Below the pieces are notes generated by a model. That model was not told the DNA's origin. It searched no databases and saw only the letters and a list, made by a program, of their open reading frames with translations. Positions 1 to 8,996 of a DNA stretch of 64,000 bases are shown here, piece after piece. Source of the stretch: Candidatus Nitrospira nitrificans (GTDB lineage: Bacteria; Nitrospirota; Nitrospiria; Nitrospirales; Nitrospiraceae). The stretch lies in contig NZ_CZPZ01000035.1 of the NCBI RefSeq assembly GCF_001458775.1, forward strand, positions 62,001 through 126,000, given 5' to 3'. The position numbers and the translations under genes were made by a program. Numbering within the stretch: the stretch's first letter is position 1; every line of letters starts with the position of its first letter.

Positions 1-652
1 CATCTCCGGGAGCGAGACCCCCCGGCAACGCCCCGATCCAAGCTTCCTCCGACATGACAGGATCGATATGTAGCCGATGCTCGTCATAGAGCGATGCCAA
101 ATGACCCACGCGTCGTTGGAATTCTTCATATTCCTCGGGGCGTCCAGGATCATTCAAGTACACAACCGTTCCGGCGTCGGATTGAATCCGCAAGGAACTG
201 GCCGCCATTTGCAGCGCCATGCCGACGTCCGCGCCGACCTCGAGCAATTTGAGAACTTTTCTTTCATCCAAGGGAGTTAGAAGGCGCGTGGTGAATTCCT
301 CACCATCGATCGGCACGATGGTGATGGTCGGGTTTTCAGCGGCTGTCGCACTGAACAGCGGGCCGACCAATCCTCGAGCATCTCCTTCCGGTGGTGTAAT
401 ACCCGCGCTTACGCGGAAGTCGAACGTAGCCGCGACACTGGAGACCTTCGTGAAATGTAGCGGCTGGTAAAATCGAGCGCGAATGATGTTCAACAACAGT
501 TGCTCGCTGGTCACCCGTTCTACGCTTCGATCATAAGCCAACACCGCGTGATGAAGCGCGGTCGGCGAGATACATCCCATGAGAAGAGACATCACGCCCA
601 CTACGCACGCGGGCGTGAAAGCATATGTGCATCCTGAGAAAGGGCGGCCCAC
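1..652 (-). CDS. Lipoprotein of unknown function, partial (runs off the left edge)
   Basis: The minus strand has an open frame from position 652 to the window edge with no stop, so the C-terminus is missing. I translated it from the sequence. A TAA lies just upstream of the GTG at 652. From this GTG the protein begins with an Arg-containing start, a hydrophobic run and a lipobox ending LLMGC, so an outer-membrane or periplasmic lipoprotein is likely. An ATG at 592 is an alternative start but would leave almost no signal peptide. After the Cys the mature part reads ISPTALHHAVLAYDRSVERV, then a region on ligand entry such as LLLNIIRARFYQPLHFT. I do not recognise a named family. No strong Shine-Dalgarno sequence is seen, so the start is uncertain. 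Confidence 0.6.
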   Translation of the reverse strand, partial: MGRPFSGCTYAFTPACVVGVMSLLMGCISPTALHHAVLAYDRSVERVTSEQLLLNIIRARFYQPLHFTKVSSVAATFDFRVSAGITPPEGDARGLVGPLFSATAAENPTITIVPIDGEEFTTRLLTPLDERKVLKLLEVGADVGMALQMAASSLRIQSDAGTVVYLNDPGRPEEYEEFQRRVGHLASLYDEHRLHIDPVMSEEAWIGALPGGLAPGD

Positions 653-1003
653 AATTGTATCTTATCCAGATAATTGGGCAGACCCACTAGGGAAATCCAC
701 AGTACGCCTTTATTCAACTGTAGGGCATGTTCTCGATTGGCTTTCAAGCTAGGACGCGGGCGATCCGCATCAGCACCGCATCACGAATGTCGTCGGAATT
801 TATCATATCTCGTCGCGTGCAGAGGGATATGCATTTTATTGAGATATGTATTTTGTTGAAAGGCGCGGCTTCTCGACAGGAGCGATATAGAAGCGGCGGA
901 AGATCATAAACAGTTGCGGCAAGACATATCATCTCAACGCTCGGTCGGCCGCCGAGCTGAGTTGCAGAAAACGAGCTGAAACGTTTCCGTATGGGAGGGC
1001 AGC
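653..1003. other. Intergenic region between divergent genes
   Basis: About 350 bp separate the cut-off minus-strand lipoprotein from the plus-strand FAD/Rieske gene. It is more AT-rich than the flanks around 800-870. I found no sigma-54 motif, no tandem AGACA palindromes and no credible gene here. Short frames reading out of the start of the next gene look like shadows. Promoters for both genes must lie here, but I cannot assign them. Confidence 0.4.
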
Positions 1004-2533
1004 ATGAAAGACAAACCAGCCGATCAGACCACCTCGATATGGATGGCAACGGCGAATCCACCGGAGTTGTCGCCGCTCCAGCAATCATCGCGCGCCGACG
1101 TATGCGTCATCGGCGCGGGTATAGCGGGGCTCTCCGTGGCCTATGGCCTGGCGCGCGAGGGAAAGTCTGTCATCGTCTTGGATGACGGCCGCATCGGGAG
1201 CGGAATGACCGAGCGCACGACAGCCCATCTTTCGAATGAAATCGACGACACCTATACGGAGATCGAACGGTTGCACGGCCGAGAAGGCGCGCGCATTGCG
1301 GCCGCAAGTCACACGGCGGCTATCGATCGAATCGAAACCATCGTGCGAGAAGAGGAGATAGACTGTGATTTCGAACGCCTGGATGGATATCTCTTTCCGA
1401 CAGGGGAACAAGCCGAGCATTTCCTCAAACAGGAAATGGAAGCCGTTGAGCGCGCCGGTCTCGGGGTGGAGCGGCTCGATCGCGCCCCCGTAATCCCGCT
1501 CGCGCCTGGTCCTTGTTTGCGCTTTCCCCGCCAAGGACAGTTCCACCCGTTACGATATCTCATCGGCCTGGCCGCCGCGATTCACCGGCAAGGAGGCCGC
1601 ATCCATACCGGAACCCATGTCCGCCGAGTGCAGGGAGGAGCCGAGGCGCAAGTGGAAACAGACGACGGACGGCGCATCATGGCCGGCTCGATCGTGGTCG
1701 CCACCAACAACCCTATCAACGACCTTGTCGCCATTCATACCAAGCAAGCCCCCTACACAACCTATGTCATCGGCGCACGGGTGCCGGCCGGCTCCGTGCC
1801 CAAAGCCCTCTATTGGGATACGGAAGATCCGTACCATTATGTCCGGACCCAGCGGGTCAAGACGGCGAAGAACGCATATGATTGTTTGGTGGTCGGTGGA
1901 GAGGACCACAAGACAGGACAGGCTCAGGATGGTCAGGCCCGTCATGCGCGCCTGGAACAATGGGCACGAGAGCGGTTTCCCATGATTGAACATATCGAGT
2001 ATCGTTGGTCGGGACAGGTCATGGAGACGGTGGACGGCATTGGATTCATCGGGCGAAATCCCGGTGACGAAGAGAACGTCTACATCGCCACGGGCGACTC
2101 GGGGATGGGCATGACGCACGGCACGATCGCCGGCATCCTGATCACGGATCTCATCATGGGACGTCATTCCGCATGGAGTACGCTGTACGACCCGGCCCGT
2201 AAGTCATTGGGCGCCGCCGGGGAGTATGCGAAGGAAAATATCAACGTGGCCGCGCAGTATACGGATTGGGTGACGGCCGGAGACGCGCAGTCCGTCGAAG
2301 AAATCCGAAACAACAGCGGAGCAGTCATTCGTCGCGGACTGGCGAAGGTCGCCGTCTATCGTGATGACGCGGGATCGCTTCATGAACGATCGGCGGTTTG
2401 CACGCACTTAGGATGCATCGTGGGATGGAACGACACCGAGAAAACTTGGGATTGCCCTTGCCACGGCTCTCGGTTCGACAAGCTGGGCAAAGTTATCACC
2501 GGTCCGGCCAACAGTGATCTTGCTCCTTCCTAA
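1004..2533 (+). CDS. FAD-dependent oxidoreductase with C-terminal Rieske [2Fe-2S] domain
   Basis: A 509-residue protein of the DAO/glycine-oxidase-like FAD family with a Rieske domain at its end. Residues 34-50 carry the dinucleotide-binding motif VIGAGIAGLSVAYGLA, followed by the acidic end of the second strand (VIVLDD). The Rieske cluster ligands are C466/H468 (CTHLGC) and C484/H487 (CPCHGSRF). The protein ends soon after with GPANSDLAPS, as is usual in this family. The start ATG follows GGGAGGGCAGC, a good ribosome site. There is no signal peptide, so it is cytoplasmic. The family architecture is well known but its physiological substrate is not. It stands alone and converges on the next gene. 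Confidence 0.88.
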   Translation: MKDKPADQTTSIWMATANPPELSPLQQSSRADVCVIGAGIAGLSVAYGLAREGKSVIVLDDGRIGSGMTERTTAHLSNEIDDTYTEIERLHGREGARIAAASHTAAIDRIETIVREEEIDCDFERLDGYLFPTGEQAEHFLKQEMEAVERAGLGVERLDRAPVIPLAPGPCLRFPRQGQFHPLRYLIGLAAAIHRQGGRIHTGTHVRRVQGGAEAQVETDDGRRIMAGSIVVATNNPINDLVAIHTKQAPYTTYVIGARVPAGSVPKALYWDTEDPYHYVRTQRVKTAKNAYDCLVVGGEDHKTGQAQDGQARHARLEQWARERFPMIEHIEYRWSGQVMETVDGIGFIGRNPGDEENVYIATGDSGMGMTHGTIAGILITDLIMGRHSAWSTLYDPARKSLGAAGEYAKENINVAAQYTDWVTAGDAQSVEEIRNNSGAVIRRGLAKVAVYRDDAGSLHERSAVCTHLGCIVGWNDTEKTWDCPCHGSRFDKLGKVITGPANSDLAPS

Positions 2534-2658
2534 TTGCGAAAGAAGGCCTCGACGATCCGGACAAATTGCAGACGAGTCCGCCGGTCGAGCGGCGCGATTC
2601 GACGATCAACGTCACAAACAATCCACAAAACGAAGGCGAGTGGTGTATCATTCGTTTA

Positions 2659-3819
2659 TCACAGCGAGGGCGACTTCACGCGAACGAGCGTTGGTTTCCG
2701 GACCGGCGGCCGTTTGATTACCTGCTCATGCGTGGGCCACTGCTTCTTGTCGGGAAGTGAGACGGACAGGGGGCGGCCGGTTTTCGCCGATCGGTACAGG
2801 GCCTCGACAATCGCCACATCGATCAGGCCTTCCAGCCCGGAGGGTTCCGGAGTGCGATCGTTGAGAATGCAATCCGAGAAATACAGAAGCTCCGGCGCAA
2901 ACTGATCCCGGCTTGCGTATCGCCGGGATCGGCTTTTGCCGTTGAGCGCGATGTTTTGCTCGAGTTCGCCCACATATTCATAGGCCGGATCCATCCGCAC
3001 ATGGCCTTTCGTGCCGACCACTTCATAGGCCGAGACATCGGCTGCGCCGAAACTACAGACAAAGGTCGCGAGCCGGTTGCCCGGAAATTCCAGCCAGGCC
3101 GTCGTCATCTCATCGACTTCTCGAAAACGACGGTCGGTTCCCTTGACCATAGAGGCGCTGACTTTTGTCGGGTTGGCTTGATAGATGTACCGGGCCGCAT
3201 TGATGCAATAGACGCCGATGTCATACAGCGACCCACCGCCTAACTCGGCCTCCACCCGAATGTCCCCTTCGCGGACTTGCATGGTGAAGACCGAATTGAA
3301 CAGTCGGAGGTTGCCGAGCTTGCCGGACCTGGCCAGCTCAACGGTGTTCATGTTGGCCTCTTCGAAATGCAGCCGGTACGCGACCATCAATTTGGTATCG
3401 GCCTTGTCGGCCGCTTGGATCATGCGCCGGCATTCCTGCGCCGTGACCGCCATGGGCTTTTCGCACAGCACATGGATTCCCGCCTTGGCCGCGCGGACGG
3501 CATAGTCGCAATGCAGGCTGTTGGGCAGCGCGATGTACACGGCGTCGATATGACCTTCCCGCAGGCATTGGTCGTACTCGCGATACGAATAGCAGTAGGG
3601 AACCTCATACCGACGGGACAACTGCTTCAGTTTTTGGGGATCATCCGAGACCAACGCCGTCAGTTCGGAGTTTCTTTCCGCGTTGCCGAAGGCTGGTATC
3701 ACCGCCACCTGCGCAATGTGGCCAAGCCCCACGACGGCATAACGGACCGGCCTCGCTTGAGAACGAGAGCCGGGACGACGAACGGTCGATGGCTTTGTGG
3801 GCACGGTTCGTAATGGCAT
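2659..3819 (-). CDS. Gfo/Idh/MocA family NAD(P)-dependent oxidoreductase
   Basis: A 386-residue dehydrogenase. The N-terminal Rossmann motif is GLGHIA (residues 31-36), and the family EKP motif, whose Lys is catalytic, is at 120-122 (HVLCEKPMAV). The C-terminal alpha/beta substrate domain is present (DVGVYC-like DIGVYCINAARY). I chose the ATG at 3819 because AGGTGAGG lies just upstream. The longer frame would overlap the preceding gene by 59 bp. It is the last gene of a katE/ferritin-like run, 34 bp after its neighbour. The substrate is probably a sugar or polyol but cannot be read from sequence. A decayed second copy of this gene lies near 24.9 kb. Confidence 0.88.
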   Translation of the reverse strand: MPLRTVPTKPSTVRRPGSRSQARPVRYAVVGLGHIAQVAVIPAFGNAERNSELTALVSDDPQKLKQLSRRYEVPYCYSYREYDQCLREGHIDAVYIALPNSLHCDYAVRAAKAGIHVLCEKPMAVTAQECRRMIQAADKADTKLMVAYRLHFEEANMNTVELARSGKLGNLRLFNSVFTMQVREGDIRVEAELGGGSLYDIGVYCINAARYIYQANPTKVSASMVKGTDRRFREVDEMTTAWLEFPGNRLATFVCSFGAADVSAYEVVGTKGHVRMDPAYEYVGELEQNIALNGKSRSRRYASRDQFAPELLYFSDCILNDRTPEPSGLEGLIDVAIVEALYRSAKTGRPLSVSLPDKKQWPTHEQVIKRPPVRKPTLVRVKSPSL

Positions 3820-3853
3820 TCGCCTCACCTTTCGAGAGGTTTTCGAACATCCT

Positions 3854-4444
3854 TCACACCATCGCTTTGCGGGAGGCCTTGGCGCGGGCCGCATCTTCGG
3901 CGGTTTTGACATCCTGTTCCTCCTCGGGAGGCGGCAAGACCGCCGGCAGGCCGAGAGACTCCATCCACAGCTCTCGGCTCCATCCCATGGAATGGTACAG
4001 GTGCTCGTCTTCCTGGTCCTCGACCTCGTCGTGGGCCTCCTTGATCGCCGTGCCTTCGGCGCCCAGATCCTCCGCCGCTTGTCCGAGCAGTTCCCAATTC
4101 TGATGATCTTTCGTCTCGGCGGTGACGACGCATTCCGCGGCCACCAATTGCGCGGCCTGGGGATTGTTCTTTTTCAACGCCAGTTTCATCACTTCCACCA
4201 GCGATTCGCCTTTGCGCCGGACGATCTGGCGGCCCGACGTTTCTTTCGCCGGATCCAACCCCATCTGCTCCAGCAATCGGCGCATCATCTGCTCGTGCGT
4301 GCGCGTCTGTTCCAAATATTTCCGCCATTCTTCCTTCAGATCCGGGTGCACGGCACACTGCAGGGCCGTCTCGTACACTTGCACGCCGCCCGCTTCGGTC
4401 TCCAAGGCTTGATACAACAACTCGTGAAGTTGGTCCTTTTTCAT
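3854..4444 (-). CDS. Ferritin-like four-helix-bundle protein
   Basis: A 196-residue, highly helical, acidic soluble protein with no signal peptide. The N-terminal helix carries ETEAGGVQVYETAL and the second helix has THEQM, the Glu/Tyr/His pattern of ferritin-like di-iron proteins. A second Glu-rich pair follows (VAAECVVTAETKDHQNWELL and EEDEHLYH-like EDQEDEHLYHSMGW). The start at 4444 is set by AAGGAGTCGTC just upstream; the longer frame adds 28 non-conserved residues. It lies 47 bp downstream of katE, so a role in handling iron or peroxide beside the catalase is a reasonable inference. Metal binding is not proven. Confidence 0.7.
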   Translation of the reverse strand: MKKDQLHELLYQALETEAGGVQVYETALQCAVHPDLKEEWRKYLEQTRTHEQMMRRLLEQMGLDPAKETSGRQIVRRKGESLVEVMKLALKKNNPQAAQLVAAECVVTAETKDHQNWELLGQAAEDLGAEGTAIKEAHDEVEDQEDEHLYHSMGWSRELWMESLGLPAVLPPPEEEQDVKTAEDAARAKASRKAMV

Positions 4445-4491
4445 GACGACTCCTTTGTGATTTGATTGTGGATCCGGCCACACCTCATTGC

Positions 4492-6696
4492 TTATGCCGG
4501 GACTTGCCCCTTCAGTTCGCGGTCCCAATGCCGATGTTGCCCGACGGCTTTGATGAACTGCTCGGCGAGAGGGACGATCTTTGCGCCACGACCGACGATG
4601 ATGCCGGAATCCGTGTTCAGGGGAGCGGTCGGATCCTGGATGGCGGCCTCGGCATGACTCTCCGATCGTCTGTCTTGGCCGGGGTGAGCGGCCAGCAGCA
4701 ACTTGACGCCCGCGTCGGTGGCGGCGATGGTCTTACAGTGAAGAAACGCCTCCAGAACGAAGGTCAGGGCTTTGGCATCGCCTTTGAGGATCTCGACGGA
4801 GGCCTCGCCTCCTGGAATGTAGACGGCATCGAAGAGAGGCGATCCCGCCGTGAGAAAACTGAAATCGATGGGCACCTGCGTTCCCTTCACGCCGGTCACC
4901 GTGCCGAGTCTCGGAGCGACGACTTTGGCTTGCGCGCCGGCGGCGGTCAGCGCCTTTTTCATGCCCGCAAGAGCCGCGTCATCGACTCCGTCGGCGGCAA
5001 GAATGGCGATCTTGCGGGTGTCGATGCCCTTAATGGTGTTCGCCATGCTGAGGGCTGGTGACCGATCGAGCGACGGGGTTTTAGGCTTCGGTTGAAACTG
5101 TTTGATATTGCCGTCCGCCGGAATGCTCATGTTGAGGGGTCCTTCTATTCTAGCCGGCACCTCCGTCCCAAGCCCTTGGGCGACCAGGCCCGCCAATGTG
5201 CGATCCACCTGCGCGAGCATTCCCAGCATCCTTGTCCTGATGGCCGCGGTTTCAACCTTTCCCAATTCGAACCGAAAGGCCTGGACAATATGCGCCTTCT
5301 CGGCATGGGATTGACTGTTCCAAAACAATGCGGCCTGCGTGAAATGATCGAAGAACTTCTCGCTCCGCGCGCGCGCTTTCTGCCCTTCCAACCGTTGCGC
5401 AAAACTGACGAAGCCGCCCATATCGGCCTTGGCCTGCATCGGACATCCACCGCCGAGGGAATTGGGATGGTAGCTCACGCGACCCTGATTGATGGTCTGG
5501 CGCATGTGTCCGTCGCGTTGATTGTTATGCACCGGCGCGATGGGGCGATTGATGGGAATCTCATGAAAGTTCGGACCGCCGAGCCGAATCAGCTGCGTGT
5601 CGAGGTAGGAGAACAGCCGTCCTTGCAACAGCGGATCGTCGGAAAACTCGATGCCCGGTACCAGGTGTCCTGGGTGAAAGGCGACTTGCTCTGTCTCGGC
5701 AAAGAAATTGTCCGGATTTCTATCCAGGGTCAGTTTGCCGATGCGTTTGACCGGCACGAGTTCTTCCGGAATGATTTTCGTCGGGTCCAGGAGGTCGAAA
5801 TCGAACGCATGTTCGTCTTTCTCCTCGACGAGTTGGACGCCCAGTTCCCATTCCGGGAAATCCCCGTTTTCGATCGCTTCCCACAAGTCGCGGCGGTGAA
5901 AGTCAGGATCGAGGCCGGAAATCTTTTGAGCTTCATCCCATACGACGGAATGCACTCCCAGGAGGGGTTTCCAATGAAACTTGACGAACCGGGATTTACC
6001 CTTCTCATTGACGAATCGAAACGTGTGCACGCCGAACCCTTCCATCATGCGATAGCTTCGAGGAATCGCCCTGTCGGACATCACCCACATCACCATGTGC
6101 ATGGACTCCGGCATCAATGAAATGAAATCCCAGAAGGTGTCATGAGCGGCGGCCGCCTGCGGCATCTCATGATGCGGCTCCGGTTTGACGGCATGAACGA
6201 GGTCGGGAAATTTCACCGCGTCCTGAATGAAAAACACGGGAATGTTGTTTCCGACCAGGTCGAAATTTCCCTCCTGCGTGTAGAACTTCACCGCGAATCC
6301 TCGGGCATCCCGCGCCAAATCGGTCGACCCGCGCGAGCCCACCACGGTGGAAAAACGCACGAAGACAGGAGTGCGTATCGAGGGATCATGGAGAAATGCC
6401 GCCTTTGTGTAGGGAGCCATCGACTCGTAGACCTGGAAAAATCCGTGGGCTCCCGCGCCCCGGGCGTGAACGACCCGCTCGGGGATGCGTTCATGGTCGA
6501 AGTGCGTGATCTTCTCTCGCAGATGAAAATCTTCGAGCAGCGACGGCCCCCGTTCTCCCGCTTTGAGGGAATTCTGATCGTCGTTTACCCGAAGACCCTG
6601 GTTCGTCGTCAGCGATTGGTTGGCGCTGTTCTCTTTGTTCTCCGCGAGGTGCTCGACTTTGCCGTTGTCCTTGCCCTTCTTGGTCCGTTTCATCAT
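4492..6696 (-). CDS. katE: Large-subunit catalase (HPII type) with C-terminal DJ-1/PfpI-like domain
   Basis: A 734-residue clade II monofunctional haem catalase, which converts hydrogen peroxide to water and oxygen. The catalytic His is about residue 77 ([12 protein letters not shown]), the catalytic Asn about 150 ([10 protein letters not shown]), and the proximal haem Tyr about 364 (RLFSYLDTQ). After the catalase core, roughly residue 575 onward is a flavodoxin-like type-1 glutaminase/PfpI domain starting [12 protein letters not shown], typical of the large catalases. The start is the ATG at 6696 after AAGGGGCGGTC; 6693 is also ATG. It heads the run katE / ferritin-like / Gfo-Idh-MocA. A sigma-70-like promoter with an abutting palindrome lies upstream at 6746-6792. 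Confidence 0.95.
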   Translation of the reverse strand: MMKRTKKGKDNGKVEHLAENKENSANQSLTTNQGLRVNDDQNSLKAGERGPSLLEDFHLREKITHFDHERIPERVVHARGAGAHGFFQVYESMAPYTKAAFLHDPSIRTPVFVRFSTVVGSRGSTDLARDARGFAVKFYTQEGNFDLVGNNIPVFFIQDAVKFPDLVHAVKPEPHHEMPQAAAAHDTFWDFISLMPESMHMVMWVMSDRAIPRSYRMMEGFGVHTFRFVNEKGKSRFVKFHWKPLLGVHSVVWDEAQKISGLDPDFHRRDLWEAIENGDFPEWELGVQLVEEKDEHAFDFDLLDPTKIIPEELVPVKRIGKLTLDRNPDNFFAETEQVAFHPGHLVPGIEFSDDPLLQGRLFSYLDTQLIRLGGPNFHEIPINRPIAPVHNNQRDGHMRQTINQGRVSYHPNSLGGGCPMQAKADMGGFVSFAQRLEGQKARARSEKFFDHFTQAALFWNSQSHAEKAHIVQAFRFELGKVETAAIRTRMLGMLAQVDRTLAGLVAQGLGTEVPARIEGPLNMSIPADGNIKQFQPKPKTPSLDRSPALSMANTIKGIDTRKIAILAADGVDDAALAGMKKALTAAGAQAKVVAPRLGTVTGVKGTQVPIDFSFLTAGSPLFDAVYIPGGEASVEILKGDAKALTFVLEAFLHCKTIAATDAGVKLLLAAHPGQDRRSESHAEAAIQDPTAPLNTDSGIIVGRGAKIVPLAEQFIKAVGQHRHWDRELKGQVPA

Positions 6697-6745
6697 GACC
6701 GCCCCTTCGTAAATGGTCGCTCGTCGACCCGCCAAATGCTATTGC

Positions 6746-6792
6746 CATATAGTGGTAATTTGATGGTGAATCAACCTAGGAATAGTCCTAGG
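6746..6792 (-). promoter_or_regulatory. katE promoter (sigma-70 type) with abutting palindromic site
   Basis: On the minus strand TTGATT (6774-6769) and TATATG (6751-6746) are separated by exactly 17 nt and lie about 50 nt upstream of the katE start. Directly upstream of the -35, at 6775-6792, is the perfect inverted repeat CCTAGGA-ATAG-TCCTAGG. A shorter inverted repeat TTGAT-N5-ATCAA (6760-6774) overlaps the -35. The arrangement fits an activator or redox-sensing repressor, but the protein is unknown. Confidence 0.5.
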
Positions 6793-6867
6793 CTGATGCG
6801 CGCATAAGGAAACAATATATTGAGAAGCGGCTTATGGTATTGAGACTAGGTGTTCACTAGGCATTCT

Positions 6868-6960
6868 GTTTCGTGAAGCGTATCTCGTGATACGTGAAAC
6901 GCAGGATCCGGGATTCTGTTCAGCCTGCGCTTCACGCTTCACGAACGACGTGATACGTCG
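6868..6960. repeat. Intergenic inverted/heptad-like repeat, copy D (CGTGAAACG / GCTTCACG type)
   Basis: The spacer between katE and the next gene contains repeated units of CGTGATACG, CGTGAAACG and GCTTCACG. CGTGAAACGCAGG (6893-6905) pairs with CCTGCGCTTCACG (6924-6936) with one mismatch. Related units occur in the spacers at 32.7 kb and 36.1 kb. Confidence 0.6.
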
Positions 6961-6972
6961 GAATGCATTCCG

Positions 6973-7944
6973 TCATCCGGCTCGTCGGAACTCTGCTCGA
7001 TCGCCATATTCTTCCGCCTGCACTTCGAGAGTGAGTGTCTCCGGTGTGCCGGTCATGCCGCCTGCGATCGATACACCTAACGTGACGAGGCCAAGTGCGG
7101 CGAGCCACATCGCAATCGTTCCCATACGATCCAGCGCGCGATTGCCGGCTTCAACGGATTGTTGTTTGACTTGCTCGGCCTTGTCCTTCAGAGGCTCTAT
7201 GAGCCCGATTGTCGATTGCACCAACTGCCTTGCCTGGGGCTCGGTCATATTCATCTTGGTGGTCATGACATTAATGGCTGCGTCACGGTCCAACGCCATG
7301 AGCTTTTGCTGCAATTCTCGAAGAGCCGAATCCGCCGTCTGTTGCGGCGGCTGTCCACTTTGTGATGAATCGGCTATGCGGTTCACATCCTTTCGCACCT
7401 CGCCTGGTTGGAGCTCCTTTTTCCCTGTCGCCGCCAGGATAGATTCGGTTTGGCGACGCAATTCGTCTATTGAAATTGAGATGCTGTCCCCGTTCAGTTG
7501 CGAAGCGGCCGCGGACACGACTGTCGTAGCCCCTTGGCCGAGACTTTGTAGCGTCGCACCGAAGGCGGAAAACACGCCGCCCAACATGGTGGCCATGGCG
7601 GTGGTCGTCAACCAAGCGAAGACCAGCCAGTTCACGCCCCAAACGATCAAGCCATGATAGAGGCCGTCGCTTCGCAGCCGGCTGCCGGACATGCGCGCGG
7701 TGATATAGCCCCCCATGAAGGCTGAGATGAGCATGGAAACGCCGGTCCAGATTCCGGTCCCGATCGGCACTCCGCTTCCCGATTCGGCATCCTGTAGATC
7801 GATCGACCAGGCGCCGATAGCCAGTCCCAGCAATGTGAGCACCAATTGTGTCGCGAGACCCACCACCCATCCTGCCATGACCGCGCCCCATCGCACTCGC
7901 ACTCCTCCGAATGCCCACTGTTCTATCGTTCGTTCCATCTGCAT
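6973..7944 (-). CDS. Multi-spanning membrane protein, probable sigma-54 regulon member
   Basis: A 323-residue membrane protein. A soluble N-terminus (MERTIEQWAFGGVRVRWGAV) is followed by three hydrophobic helices up to about residue 140, including a Gly-rich FMGGYITARMSGSRLRSDGL loop. A long soluble, coiled-coil-prone region (about 150-280, many Gln/Arg/Asp) follows, then a final helix near residue 295 (MWLAALGLVTLGVSIAGGM). The start is the ATG at 7944 after GGAGGTCTTC. The N-terminal half resembles TIGR04086/YrzE-like small membrane proteins, but I cannot name a family with certainty. A GG-N10-GC promoter lies 74 nt upstream, sharing an enhancer region with the divergent gene at 8336. Confidence 0.75.
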   Translation of the reverse strand: MQMERTIEQWAFGGVRVRWGAVMAGWVVGLATQLVLTLLGLAIGAWSIDLQDAESGSGVPIGTGIWTGVSMLISAFMGGYITARMSGSRLRSDGLYHGLIVWGVNWLVFAWLTTTAMATMLGGVFSAFGATLQSLGQGATTVVSAAASQLNGDSISISIDELRRQTESILAATGKKELQPGEVRKDVNRIADSSQSGQPPQQTADSALRELQQKLMALDRDAAINVMTTKMNMTEPQARQLVQSTIGLIEPLKDKAEQVKQQSVEAGNRALDRMGTIAMWLAALGLVTLGVSIAGGMTGTPETLTLEVQAEEYGDRAEFRRAG

Positions 7945-8017
7945 GAAGACCTCCGTGTAAAGATAAACCTGCCGATCCGCCGTATGCGGAAGGCAAGGTG
8001 CTTTTACGTATGCAATT

Positions 8018-8031
8018 GCAAGACCTTCGCC
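8018..8031 (-). promoter_or_regulatory. Candidate sigma-54 promoter for the 7944 gene
   Basis: The minus strand reads GGCGAAGGTCTTGCA: GG and GC are exactly 10 nt apart and the -12 element is TTGCA. It lies 74 nt upstream of the start. The tandem palindromes at 8102-8133 lie 77 and 96 nt further upstream, centre to -24 GG. Confidence 0.7.
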
Positions 8032-8101
8032 GGCTCTCAATAATGTGTTGGAATCTTGGGGCCTGGGGAATCGGCGCGCGAAATGCGGGAAGGACCGTTC
8101 G

Positions 8102-8133
8102 ATCCATCATGTCTCTATCTAGACAGCATGTCC
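8102..8133. promoter_or_regulatory. Tandem enhancer-type palindromes shared by two divergent sigma-54 promoters
   Basis: AGACA-GCA-TGTCC (8121-8133) matches the (A/G)GACA-N3-TGTCC sites seen upstream of other sigma-54-type promoters in this window. A degenerate partner ATCCA-TCA-TGTCT (8102-8114) is centred exactly 19 bp away, the same spacing as elsewhere. It sits between divergent promoters at 8018-8031 (minus) and 8276-8289 (plus). Confidence 0.6.
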
Positions 8134-8275
8134 ACGCTGAAAGATTTGCGCGGAGAAGTCCGGTATCGGCCTTGTCTCCTTTTCAAACAATCTTCTCTCC
8201 TGTTTTCAGCAGTTAATGAAGTCGAGGACATTCACTGGCGCCGTCCCGCCGACTGGCGTGAATGATTCCGGCAAC

Positions 8276-8289
8276 GGCACATGGGTTGC
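8276..8289 (+). promoter_or_regulatory. Candidate sigma-54 promoter for the 8336 gene
   Basis: The sequence GGCACATGGGTTGCA matches the TGGCAC-N5-TTGCA consensus at all core positions except the first T. It lies 47 nt upstream of the start codon. This is the best consensus match of the six in the window. Confidence 0.72.
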
Positions 8290-8335
8290 ACTTTGACAAG
8301 GCATCGCAACCATTATTTGTTCTAAAGGAGGCAGC

Positions 8336-8776
8336 ATGAAAATTCTTATCGCGTCCACGTTCCTTACCGTAGGAATCGGTCTAGTCGGAAGCATGGGGTT
8401 GTTTCTTGCGGCGGGGGCTGAGGAGCACACTACGTCGTCCGCGACACATCAGATGACCCCTAAATTTCCGAAGTCCGATAAATGCACCACTTCGGCGCCG
8501 TGCCGCGATGTGATTGGGGAAATTGTGAGAGTCGAGGAATCTTATTGGATTAAGATGCCCAATGGGCACGAGACTCATATGCGCGTCACTGCCGACACGA
8601 AGATGGATTCTCGTGTCAAAGTCGGCGATCCGATCGCGGCGCAATTGACGTCGAGCGGCACGGCGGATGCGATCAAAAAGTTGAAGGAGCTGCCGAAGCC
8701 CACTGAGTTGAGCATCGAGAAACAAACAAAAGAAGTAGAAGAGCCGACCACGTTAAAAGACATGCGCCAGAAATGA
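8336..8776 (+). CDS. Exported protein of unknown function, probable sigma-54 regulon member
   Basis: A 146-residue protein with a clear Sec signal peptide (MKILIASTFLTVGIGLVGSM... AAGAEE, cleavage near residue 28). The ATG follows TAAAGGAGG, a very strong ribosome site. The mature part has two Cys (KCTTSAPCRDV) and a beta-rich stretch (GEIVRVEESYWIKM ... TKMDSRVKVGDPIAAQL) like small OB-type metal or solute-binding domains. The C-terminus is charged and helical. No named family is recognised. It resembles in design the two-repeat exported protein at 54989. It has its own sigma-54-type promoter and tandem enhancer, so stress induction is likely. Confidence 0.75.
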   Translation: MKILIASTFLTVGIGLVGSMGLFLAAGAEEHTTSSATHQMTPKFPKSDKCTTSAPCRDVIGEIVRVEESYWIKMPNGHETHMRVTADTKMDSRVKVGDPIAAQLTSSGTADAIKKLKELPKPTELSIEKQTKEVEEPTTLKDMRQK

Positions 8777-8996
8777 GCAGCTGTCTCCAATAAAACGGTC
8801 CGGAGGGCGATTCTTCTTTTCGGTGAACGCCGCCACTGGCAAGAGAACGATGCCGAGATCATAGCCACGGAAGGGTGGCCAGGATCATGGCTGTCCTTCC
8901 TGGCGATTGCGTGCTCCTCACGGCAGGAGGACTGTTTCATGGAGGGATCATCGTCCCGATGTGGTCATTCGGCTTCGGAGTGCGAATCTGCTTCCT

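Noticed and set aside
744-1088. 114-codon minus-strand frame over the start of the FAD/Rieske gene
   Set aside because: It covers the start of a real gene and has no motif or ribosome site.
5092-6120. 342-codon plus-strand frame opposite katE
   Set aside because: It mirrors the third-position GC bias of katE and has no motif or ribosome site.
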